Source: a virus. From it: DNA of 45,514 nt. The notes beneath the pieces were generated by a model that was not told the DNA's origin, did not search any database, and was given only the letters and a program-made list of their open reading frames with translations. Made by a program: the position numbers and the translations under genes. The DNA lies in the IMG/VR virus record IMGVR_UViG_3300032829_000016, positions 1 to 45,514 of that record. The stretch is one strand, 5' to 3'. Every line of letters starts with the position of its first letter. The first letter of the stretch is position 1. Shown one piece after another: positions 1 through 5,020 of the stretch.

Positions 1-114
1 GCAGCGGCGACAGTCAAAGACTTGGAAACCGACCAATACAACAAAGCGTGGTCGCACGTTCTGCGAATACTCAACGAGGAATACGAAGAGCCGGAGAAAG
101 GAGTGAGGGTATAG
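1..114 (+). CDS. 3' part of the 88-aa hypothetical gene (5' end at 45229)
   Basis: Position 1 begins a codon, and the reading AAATVKDLETDQ... to the TAG at 112-114 is the last 37 codons of the gene read complete at 45229-45495. It is broken only by where the circle was opened. See that entry for the protein description. The TAG and the leader after it (110-132) closely resemble the segment preceding the 347 gene. Confidence 0.8.
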   Translation, partial: AAATVKDLETDQYNKAWSHVLRILNEEYEEPEKGVRV

Positions 115-132
115 CAAGGAACTAAACACATG
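110..132 (+). promoter_or_regulatory. Repeated stop-leader-start segment (copy 1)
   Basis: Bases 110-132 run from the TAG stop of the upstream gene through an AAGGA ribosome-binding site to the ATG at 130. They align with 326-349, the stop-to-start interval before the E2-like gene, with three substitutions and one inserted base. Two successive gene junctions sharing nearly the same leader suggests duplicated translation-initiation linkers within this module. Confidence 0.6.
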
Positions 133-330
133 AAGAAACCTAAAGAAAAGCACGATTGGGTGAGCGAGGATTGCTACGATAGATTGCCTCCGCACTATGG
201 TTACTGTGGGCGAAGGCGTTACCGATGTCGGAAGTGCGGGAAGGAATATCGCTGCGCTGAAATCATTCCACCAAAGGACACTTACTGCTCACCGACAATT
301 CTATCTTTGCACAAAAGAGATTCTTTATAG
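130..330 (+). CDS. Small Cys-rich zinc-ribbon-like protein
   Basis: This is a 66-aa basic protein of unknown function. Cysteines at residues 15, 26, 33, 36, 42 and 53 include a CxxC knuckle (CRKCGKEY, residues 33-40), the usual look of a zinc ribbon. The ATG follows AAGGA by 9 bases. The gene lies between the 88-aa gene that crosses the window ends and the E2-like gene at 347, all in one direction with short gaps, so the three are probably co-transcribed. A role as adaptor or nucleic-acid binder is possible but not shown. Bases 130-133 are repeated at 45511-45514, so the right end of the window shows only the first four bases of this gene. Confidence 0.7.
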   Translation: MKKPKEKHDWVSEDCYDRLPPHYGYCGRRRYRCRKCGKEYRCAEIIPPKDTYCSPTILSLHKRDSL

Positions 331-349
331 CGAGGGACTATACACAATG
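326..349 (+). promoter_or_regulatory. Repeated stop-leader-start segment (copy 2)
   Basis: This is the second copy of the leader described at 110-132. It includes the TAG at 328-330, the purine-rich site GAGGGA and the ATG at 347, and supports 347 as the start of the E2-like gene. Confidence 0.6.
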
Positions 350-775
350 ACAAATCAATACATCGAGGACGGGATTGCTCGTCTCAGGACAGAATGGCCA
401 CAGACACATTGCGAACGCAACAAGCACGGGCACCACATGATAGTAGTCCCCAGCGTGAAACTCGCTCCCGGCTATCTTGTTGCAGGTAGCAATGAGAAGG
501 CCACAATCTGCACCGTCATTTTTATAGCCCCGCCCGGATATCCTGCTGCTCGTCCTGACCACTTCTTCACGGACATCGAGCTACGACTTGCAGCTAACAA
601 AGCGATTCCCTACAACACGAATACAGGGAACGGCATGTATTTAGGTAGCCTTGGCTGGCCACAGTGGGCGAAGTCGATGTGGTGGTCGTGGCATCTTCAA
701 ATGTGGGACCCAAATCGAAGTTCGCTGTTCACGTACATGAAGGTGATTGAGCAGAGACTCAATCCGGCGCGATGA
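347..775 (+). CDS. E2-like (ubiquitin-conjugating fold) protein, prokaryotic E2 family E style
   Basis: This 142-aa protein has the run of motifs I associate with the prokaryotic E2 family E proteins of bacterial ubiquitin-like operons. There is a beta-strand region with KLAPGYL (38-44), then PPGYP (62-66), PDHFFTD (70-76), a Trp-rich stretch with WSWH (113-116), and a C-terminal helix SLFTYMKVIEQRL. Length fits a single E2 domain. Cys occurs only at residues 22 and 55, and none lies after the PDHF strand where a canonical E2 has its catalytic Cys, so thioester chemistry is doubtful or non-canonical. No ubiquitin-like protein, E1/ThiF or JAB peptidase is recognisable elsewhere in the phage. 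It could work with host partners, act as a decoy or inhibitor of a host ubiquitin-like defence, or have another role. ATG 347 was chosen over an in-frame ATG at 197 because it follows a GAGGG leader and avoids overlapping the 130-330 gene. Family assignment is from memory of the motif pattern. Confidence 0.7.
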   Translation: MTNQYIEDGIARLRTEWPQTHCERNKHGHHMIVVPSVKLAPGYLVAGSNEKATICTVIFIAPPGYPAARPDHFFTDIELRLAANKAIPYNTNTGNGMYLGSLGWPQWAKSMWWSWHLQMWDPNRSSLFTYMKVIEQRLNPAR

Positions 776-782
776 TTCCATA

Positions 783-806
783 TAGCACATAACTATAATT
801 GTGCTA
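783..806. repeat. Inverted repeat after the E2-like gene
   Basis: TAGCACA (783-789) and TGTGCTA (800-806) form a perfect 7-bp dyad around a 10-base AT-rich loop, starting 8 bases past the stop of the E2-like gene. It is followed by ATTTGTG rather than a clean T-run, so it is either a weak terminator or a protein-binding dyad in the putative attP region. Confidence 0.5.
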
Positions 807-910
807 ATTTGTGATAACCGTTCGCTTATCTCGCCTTTCTTGCCTTTCCCGCCCATTTAGAAATCAATAACTTACGCGGAATCAACTAAAGTCTTGGTAC
901 CGAAGTTACT

Positions 911-938
911 TTGTCAACAACTCTATTTGCTGTGTAAT
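911..938 (+). promoter_or_regulatory. Candidate sigma70-type promoter for the integrase operon
   Basis: TTGTCA (911-916) and TGTAAT (933-938) are separated by 16 bp, and each matches the consensus hexamer at 5 of 6 positions. Transcription would begin near 945 and read the 1017-3356 operon. The ATTTTGTGAT direct repeats (964-984) lie just downstream, where a repressor could block it. This is pattern-based only. Confidence 0.35.
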
Positions 939-963
939 CAATAGGTTAGGCGACGGCATGGCG

Positions 964-984
964 ATTTTGTGATTATTTTGTGAT
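964..984. repeat. Tandem ATTTTGTGAT direct repeats
   Basis: ATTTTGTGAT occurs at 964-973 and 975-984, an 11-bp spacing that puts both copies on one face of the helix. A similar TTTGTGATAA is at 808-817. Such spacing is typical of cooperative protein binding, for example integrase arm sites, excisionase or repressor sites. Confidence 0.5.
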
Positions 985-1016
985 AAGCTGTGCGCAGTAA
1001 AAGGGGGCTGCATAAT

Positions 1017-1304
1017 ATGGCGCTTAAAAAGGAATCTAACCCGCAACGAATACCCGCAACAAACACGGACGCGGCAGCCCGCGGCTTTACGCTTCAAACG
1101 ATTTCCCACGTCGTGATGCTGCGCACCGAAAATCCCGAGTTGGGCGACCCTTCCGTTTGGGTGGGTATCGCGCAGTCCGATAACGAATCAGAATCCCACG
1201 TAATTATGTGCACGTCGCTGGGCGGCCGCCGTCGTTCCGAAATCAGTCTTAACCGTGAAGAGTGGGGCCGCCTTCGGTCGGCCATTGTGCGGGGTGACTT
1301 ATGA
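1017..1304 (+). CDS. Hypothetical protein, first gene of the integrase operon
   Basis: This 95-aa protein was not recognised. The ATG at 1017 is preceded by an AAAAGGGGG ribosome-binding site, so it is preferred to the in-frame ATG at 990. The body (VVMLRTENPEL, VWVGIAQSDNESESHVI, SEISLNREEWGRLR) looks like a small alpha/beta fold with no Cys cluster or membrane segment. It ends in an ATGA overlap with the next gene and is the first gene behind the candidate attP/operator region, a position often held by regulators, but no helix-turn-helix is evident. Confidence 0.65.
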   Translation: MALKKESNPQRIPATNTDAAARGFTLQTISHVVMLRTENPELGDPSVWVGIAQSDNESESHVIMCTSLGGRRRSEISLNREEWGRLRSAIVRGDL

Positions 1305-1516
1305 AACGCGGACCCACCAAACGGCTGAAGGCCAAAATCACAGCTAATCGCACCAAAGACCCAAGCTATGCCCATGTGCTGTTGCATGCGCTAGCGGGCA
1401 TATATAATCACACGCCGTACGATGTTCGGGAAGCGCGCCTAGAGCATTGGCGCACTGAATGGCCCGAGCTGGTGACCGCGTGCCTGTCCACTTGCTCACA
1501 AACGGGGCGCATATGA
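1301..1516 (+). CDS. Hypothetical protein
   Basis: This is a 71-aa protein with a very basic N-terminus (KRGPTKRLKAK) and a helical middle (YDVREARLEHWRTEWPELV). It starts in an ATGA overlap with the preceding gene and ends in an ATGA overlap with the recombinase start at 1513, so translation is probably coupled along the three. No family is recognised. Confidence 0.55.
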   Translation: MKRGPTKRLKAKITANRTKDPSYAHVLLHALAGIYNHTPYDVREARLEHWRTEWPELVTACLSTCSQTGRI

Positions 1517-2595
1517 GCACGCCATCAATCACCATTTACGTGCGCCACTCGGTCGGCTGCAAATACGCGGGCGACGAATTTACCCGGCGCTGTGACTGCC
1601 GCAAGCATTTGCGCTGGACGAAAGACGGCAAGCAATACCGGCGCGCCGCGGGGTCAAGATCCTGGGAAGGCGCAGAGGAAGCCAAGCGCCGCGTGGAAGA
1701 CGAACTAGCCGGCCGTGCGCCGGTAGCCGCGGCCGCCACGGGCGTGCTGGTATCCGACGCGGTTAAAGAATGGATTAAGACCCGCGCGCAGTCCGGCAAG
1801 AACAACGCCAAGGCCGAAGCCCTGGGGGCCAAGCTGGTGGAATGGTGCGACGCCAAGGGCCTGCTAACCGTGTCCAGCATCACGCCGGCCGACGCTATGG
1901 CCTTTCGGCTAACGCTACCCTATCGCTCGGGCGATTCGTCCAGCCTAAAGGTGCATTGGTCGGTAATCGGCGGTTTCTTCCTGTGGTGCAAGGGCATGGG
2001 CTACGTAGCCCAATCGCCGGTACCGACCGGGCGCGAGAATCCGCAGTTCGCTATCAGGTTCAAGAAACGCGAAGTGCGGCCGCCGACCAAAGCCCAGGTA
2101 GAAACGGTGCTCACGACGGCTACAGGGCGCGCTAGGCTACTGGCGCAGCTCATGCGGTGGTCGGGTATGGCTATTGGTGACGCGATCTATAACAAGCCCG
2201 AAGGCAACCTATACCGCGGTAACCGGCGTAAGACGGGCGAGCGTTTCCGGGTCCGCGTTCCCTTGTGGCTCGCAAATAACTTGCGTGACGTAGACTTTAC
2301 CGCGGTAGAATGGAAAAGCCCGGTGCACTATTGGGAGCACGAATTGCGCGCCGTGTTTGAATCCGCCAAAGTGGACATGACGCCGCACCACTTCCGCCAC
2401 TTCCGCATTACCGAGCTGCTATCCAGCGGCGTGCGCGTTGACGATGTAGCCCTGATGGTAGGCACGTCGCCCAAAGAAATCAGGAAGACGTATCAACACT
2501 GGATCCGAGAAACGGAAGACCGGCTAGACGAACAGCAAAAGCAAGAGTTTCTATTACAGGGGTTGGACGAAAACGGAAACGAGGTAGTGCAATGA
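1513..2595 (+). CDS. Tyrosine recombinase / phage integrase, divergent
   Basis: This 360-aa protein has the architecture of a tyrosine recombinase: a Cys-rich N-terminus (C16, C27, C29, in CDCRKHLRW), an SAM-like core-binding region (about 78-170) and a catalytic domain (about 190-335). Visible catalytic residues are K240, H292-x-x-R295 and the nucleophile Y327. The Arg-I box reads SGMAIGD, with Ala where the usual GLR has Arg, and the box normally reading LGH reads VGT (316-318). Two of six positions are therefore atypical and activity may be altered. The N-terminal style is known to me from acidobacterial integrases, which supports that host range. Start ATG 1513 overlaps the upstream stop (ATGA); the longer in-frame ATG at 1459 lies inside the previous gene. 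The gene would integrate or excise the prophage at the attP suspected at 776-1016. Confidence 0.85.
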   Translation: MSTPSITIYVRHSVGCKYAGDEFTRRCDCRKHLRWTKDGKQYRRAAGSRSWEGAEEAKRRVEDELAGRAPVAAAATGVLVSDAVKEWIKTRAQSGKNNAKAEALGAKLVEWCDAKGLLTVSSITPADAMAFRLTLPYRSGDSSSLKVHWSVIGGFFLWCKGMGYVAQSPVPTGRENPQFAIRFKKREVRPPTKAQVETVLTTATGRARLLAQLMRWSGMAIGDAIYNKPEGNLYRGNRRKTGERFRVRVPLWLANNLRDVDFTAVEWKSPVHYWEHELRAVFESAKVDMTPHHFRHFRITELLSSGVRVDDVALMVGTSPKEIRKTYQHWIRETEDRLDEQQKQEFLLQGLDENGNEVVQ

Positions 2596-2849
2596 GGAAG
2601 ACCACGAAACGAACACCGCAAGAGCAGGCCGCGATACTTCTGCCCGCGATTTGCCACGACCAACGCCGCGCAATTCAAGATCTAAAGAATCTTGGCGCGC
2701 AATCTTTTTGCTGCGAACATGCGCGAGCCCAAGAGGCTGCAAGACTGAAAAGCGACATTTTGACTTGTGAGTCGATTATATCTGGATTGCTAAAGGTTCT
2801 AAAAGGTGAAACGGTTGCGCCCGAAACGTCACCATCTAATCGGAGCTAA
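2592..2849 (+). CDS. Hypothetical helical protein
   Basis: This 85-aa protein starts in an ATGA overlap with the recombinase stop. It is mostly helical and charged, with a FCCEHARAQE segment and further Cys near residue 59. The position directly after the integrase is often taken by an excisionase, but no winged-helix or HTH pattern is visible, so no function is assigned. Confidence 0.6.
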   Translation: MRKTTKRTPQEQAAILLPAICHDQRRAIQDLKNLGAQSFCCEHARAQEAARLKSDILTCESIISGLLKVLKGETVAPETSPSNRS

Positions 2850-2850
2850 T

Positions 2851-3174
2851 ATGCGATCACCACGATTTGCTTTCCTATCTCTCTTCGCTATCCTGTTCGT
2901 ACTGATGTCGCGCGCCCAGGCGCAGACGTTACACGTTACGGCGATGGACCGCACCACCGCCCGACAGGTGCACGTTATTGGCACTATTGACAACCTGCGT
3001 TATACTCTGGAAGCTGCGCCGGTGCCGTTCGGCCTGGGCCCGAAGCTGGAAGTGGGGAAGGACTACCAAGTAACCAAGCAAACAGATAAGATACTGGAAG
3101 TCCGCTACGAGGGGAAACATGGGCCCGACACGGCGCGGTACCACATCGTAATTGTCGAGGAAAGAGAGAAATGA
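2851..3174 (+). CDS. Small secreted protein with signal peptide
   Basis: This 107-aa protein has a clear Sec signal peptide: a short basic n-region, the hydrophobic FAFLSLFAILFVLMS, and an AQA site near residue 25. The mature part (about 80 aa) is beta-rich and has no Cys. The ATG at 2851 follows CGGAG. It sits in the integrase operon, where cargo expressed from a prophage is often found, so an envelope role such as superinfection exclusion is a reasonable but unproven guess. It overlaps the next gene by ATGA. Confidence 0.7.
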   Translation: MRSPRFAFLSLFAILFVLMSRAQAQTLHVTAMDRTTARQVHVIGTIDNLRYTLEAAPVPFGLGPKLEVGKDYQVTKQTDKILEVRYEGKHGPDTARYHIVIVEEREK

Positions 3175-3356
3175 GAAATTACACGCCGATTATCCGCATG
3201 ATTGACTCGCATATTGCAGCCCTAACAATGGCGCGCGATGCGCTGGTGGGCAATGGCACCCGACGCGGCGCACACAAAACGCGCGTCATATCGGCAGCCG
3301 GTCGCCGTCGTATCGCTGCCGCGCAACGTGCGCGCTGGGCCAAAGTGCGCCGCTAA
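3171..3356 (+). CDS. Small basic protein with AAGRRRIAAAQRARWAKV tail
   Basis: This 61-aa protein has a helical N-terminus (YTPIIRMIDSHIAALTMARDALVG) and a very basic C-terminus (SAAGRRRIAAAQRARWAKV). I know this tail as a recurring C-terminal motif in many bacterial small DNA-binding or nucleoid-like proteins, so nucleic-acid binding is likely. It starts in an ATGA overlap. Its TAA stop overlaps the stop of the convergent leftward gene (shared bases 3353-3356), marking the end of the rightward operon. Confidence 0.65.
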   Translation: MRNYTPIIRMIDSHIAALTMARDALVGNGTRRGAHKTRVISAAGRRRIAAAQRARWAKVRR

Positions 3357-3721
3357 CGGTGGAACATTCGGCCGCGTTCCCTAACCTTATCGGCCTTCTC
3401 TTGCTGTTCGGCCTTCGCTTCGGCACGGGTCTTAGCGGCATCAATGACGTTAGCTGCTAAGTTCCAGATGTTGAACCGCGACGGCGGCGGCGTGCCCGGT
3501 TCCCACACGTCGGACACGTCAACCCATTCGCGCGTTTTCGGCCGCGGTTCGTAATACGCCTTGCCCGTCTTTGCGTCATATGCTCGGGCCCACCGCGGCG
3601 TGGGGTTTTCAATTTGCGCCATGCCCTTGCGCTGCCCTTTGATTGGCATACGGACTACGACGCCGTACCGAAACCCCAGGCAATAGTATTCGCACGGCTT
3701 GCCGACTTCGGGCTGCCACAT
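3353..3721 (-). CDS. Hypothetical protein, last gene of the leftward operon
   Basis: This 122-aa protein was not recognised. ATG 3721 is chosen because it overlaps the upstream stop as TAATG, matching the tight packing of this operon. Longer forms from GTG 3802 or ATG 3745 would overlap the neighbour more and lack a ribosome-binding site. The N-terminal half is aromatic and beta-rich (CEYYCLGFRYGVVVRMP), and the C-terminus is a charged helix (about residues 90-120). It lies after a small membrane protein gene. Confidence 0.6.
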   Translation of the reverse strand: MWQPEVGKPCEYYCLGFRYGVVVRMPIKGQRKGMAQIENPTPRWARAYDAKTGKAYYEPRPKTREWVDVSDVWEPGTPPPSRFNIWNLAANVIDAAKTRAEAKAEQQEKADKVRERGRMFHR

Positions 3722-3951
3722 TAGAAACGCCCCGCCTTCAGCCATCTGGGATGACGTGAAGGCCGGATAGCATCCAAGATCCGCGGGCAAAACGTCAACC
3801 ACATAAAGAAAATACCGAAGACGGCGATCAAACCGAGAAAGCCAACGGCGATCAAACCGAGAAAGCCAACGGCGATCAAACCGAGAAAGCCAACGGCGAT
3901 TTGTCGAAACGGTTTACGGTTAAACAACCACACCACCAAAGCTAGTATCAT
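3721..3951 (-). CDS. Small membrane protein with an internal octapeptide repeat
   Basis: This 76-aa hydrophobic protein has a first membrane segment MILALVVWLF, then the octapeptide GLIAVGFL-type repeat three times (roughly residues 18-44), then FGIFFMWLTF and a basic tail. The repeat is encoded by an exact 24-bp tandem repeat (3823-3894). ATG 3951 overlaps the upstream TGA (ATGA) and is preferred to GTG 3963. The long hydrophobic stretch should form one or two membrane helices. The function is unknown; a membrane-acting early protein is possible. Confidence 0.6.
   Translation of the reverse strand: MILALVVWLFNRKPFRQIAVGFLGLIAVGFLGLIAVGFLGLIAVFGIFFMWLTFCPRILDAIRPSRHPRWLKAGRF
3823..3900. repeat. 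24-bp tandem repeat, 3.25 copies, inside a coding region
   Basis: The unit ggcgatcaaaccgagaaagc plus caac repeats exactly at 3823-3846, 3847-3870 and 3871-3894, followed by a partial ggcgat (3895-3900). It is a multiple of three and encodes an 8-residue hydrophobic repeat on the minus strand. Exact identity suggests recent slippage expansion, so copy number may vary between isolates. Confidence 0.9.
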
Positions 3952-4286
3952 CGTGCGCCCCACTTCGTGAAGTTCTGCACCAGATATTGCAGATGGTACG
4001 CAATCACTTCCTCTTCAGGCTGCGCGCCCGCCCAGCGTAGCAGCGCCGCGATGACGTGGTAAGACTCATGCGCGATCACACCGGGCGCGGGCTTATGCGG
4101 GAAGATGACCACCGACAACGCGCCCGAGCTGATAGTTACCGCGCCGGTTTCGCTGTTGTCTTCGCGCTTCTCTTCGGGGCACAGCTTCACCAGTTCGGCC
4201 GCCACGTCGTCAACAAACATCACAACCACCGCGTAGCCGTTGAAGGCTTCAAACTGCAGCTTGTGGCGGTGTGTACGTTTCTTCAT
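3948..4286 (-). CDS. HExxH-containing metallopeptidase-like protein
   Basis: This 112-aa protein has AHESYH (a HExxH zinc-binding signature) near residues 72-77, followed about 14 residues later by EEEVIAYHLQYLV, which could supply the third ligand. The pattern resembles small phage proteins with a minimal zincin-like core. No transmembrane segment or signal is evident. Starting at ATG 4286, it overlaps its upstream neighbour by ATGA. Whether it cleaves peptides is not known, and the fold may be retained for another purpose. Confidence 0.6.
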   Translation of the reverse strand: MKKRTHRHKLQFEAFNGYAVVVMFVDDVAAELVKLCPEEKREDNSETGAVTISSGALSVVIFPHKPAPGVIAHESYHVIAALLRWAGAQPEEEVIAYHLQYLVQNFTKWGAR

Positions 4287-4489
4287 ACCGTCAACCTTCC
4301 CCGCACCCGCAGATAAACGGCCGCGGGTATTCGGATGGATCTATAGGCCCGTTTGTGCATCTTTTCAGGCCGTCCGAGCACGATTACGCCGGGCTCGCAC
4401 TCGAATACCCGAATAACAGTTCGGCGTGACAGGCCCAACAGCGCCGCCACTTCAGCCACCGTGTAGACGGGTTTATCTGTGGGCGACAT
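4283..4489 (-). CDS. Small helix-turn-helix DNA-binding protein (excisionase/MerR-like)
   Basis: This 68-aa protein has the classic motif VYTVAEVAALLGLSRRTVIRVF near the N-terminus, followed by a short wing region (GVIVLGRPEK). This is the HTH_17/excisionase-type arrangement. ATG 4489 is preferred over an upstream TTG because most of the extra sequence would lie within the preceding gene. It lies in the late part of the leftward operon and could be the excisionase or a local regulator. Excision control is an inference from family style, not from a binding site. Confidence 0.7.
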   Translation of the reverse strand: MSPTDKPVYTVAEVAALLGLSRRTVIRVFECEPGVIVLGRPEKMHKRAYRSIRIPAAVYLRVRGRLTV

Positions 4490-5018
4490 ATCCCACCACC
4501 GCGCCAATACCCAAAACTTCAAGGGTGTGCACCGCGCGCTTCATAAATGAGCTTTGTTTTTTCAGCGTGGTAATCTGCCCGTCTTTTTCGGTTAAGATCT
4601 GGGCATCCTTGGCGCGTAGCTGCGTGCAGCCGTCTAACTTGGCTTCGGTAATCTTGCACGCCATCAGGTCTTTGTAGAGCGGCAGCGCATCCACCGTTAC
4701 CGCGGTAGGCAAGCCGGGCACCGGGCGCACGTCTAACGGCAACGCGCTAACCTTGGGTATTTCCGCGATGGCCTGGGCCGGCGTCTGCACCTTAGCGCCC
4801 TGGACCTGCAGCGCCGTAACCTTTTGGCCCATCTGTTTGGTGATGGCCGCTTTGTCTTGCTGCAGCCCCGCAATGCGGTCTTGCGCCTGTTGCAAGGTAA
4901 ATTCGGCGCGCACCCGCGCATCGTGTTGCTGCAGCCACGCGACCGCGCACACCGTGATTAGCAGGCCGCACGCCAATAGAATCAGGGCCTCAAAATGGTT
5001 GTGTATAAACTGCGTCAT
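4473..5018 (-). CDS. Membrane-anchored coiled-coil protein (possible spanin-like)
   Basis: This 181-aa protein has an N-terminal membrane helix (ALILLACGLLITVCAVAWL, about residues 11-29), a long heptad-rich helix (about 35-70), a proline-rich middle, a second short coil (about 140-160) and a hydrophobic C-terminus (LGIGAVVGYVA). ATG 5018 follows AAGGGGTG and begins two bases after the polymerase stop. The architecture would suit an inner-membrane spanin or a periplasmic scaffold, but it sits in the replication operon away from the endolysin, so the lysis role is only a suggestion. Confidence 0.6.
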   Translation of the reverse strand: MTQFIHNHFEALILLACGLLITVCAVAWLQQHDARVRAEFTLQQAQDRIAGLQQDKAAITKQMGQKVTALQVQGAKVQTPAQAIAEIPKVSALPLDVRPVPGLPTAVTVDALPLYKDLMACKITEAKLDGCTQLRAKDAQILTEKDGQITTLKKQSSFMKRAVHTLEVLGIGAVVGYVAHR

Positions 5019-5020
5019 AA

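Larger units (their letters stand above)
1..133. repeat. Terminal direct repeat (left copy)
   Basis: Bases 1-133 match 45382-45514 at all positions except 127 (c here, a at 45508). The repeat falls inside a gene (45229-45495) and the following leader, and the reading frame continues correctly across the junction. The simplest reading is overlap left by assembling a circular or circularly permuted genome, not a physical terminal repeat. The unique length is then about 45,381 bp. The single mismatch could be a real variant or an error at the contig end. Confidence 0.9.
776..1016. promoter_or_regulatory. Non-coding region upstream of the integrase operon; candidate attP/operator
   Basis: No convincing gene lies in these 241 bases, which are visibly AT-richer than their surroundings. 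They hold an inverted repeat (783-806), direct repeats of ATTTTGTGAT one helical turn apart (964-973 and 975-984) plus a related TTTGTGATAA at 808-817, two AATCAATA words, and a promoter-like pair at 911-938. Placement directly before an integrase operon fits a phage attachment site with arm-type binding sites, or an operator. No tRNA 3'-end-like core was recognised, so the crossover point cannot be placed. Confidence 0.4.

Noticed and set aside
197-346. Longer N-terminus for the E2-like protein from ATG 197
   Set aside because: It would overlap the zinc-ribbon gene almost entirely. The ATG at 347 has a ribosome-binding site and a leader matching the previous gene junction.
3823-3900. Possible CRISPR array or iteron cluster
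   Set aside because: The 24-bp units are contiguous without spacers, in frame and part of a membrane-protein gene; it is a coding tandem repeat.
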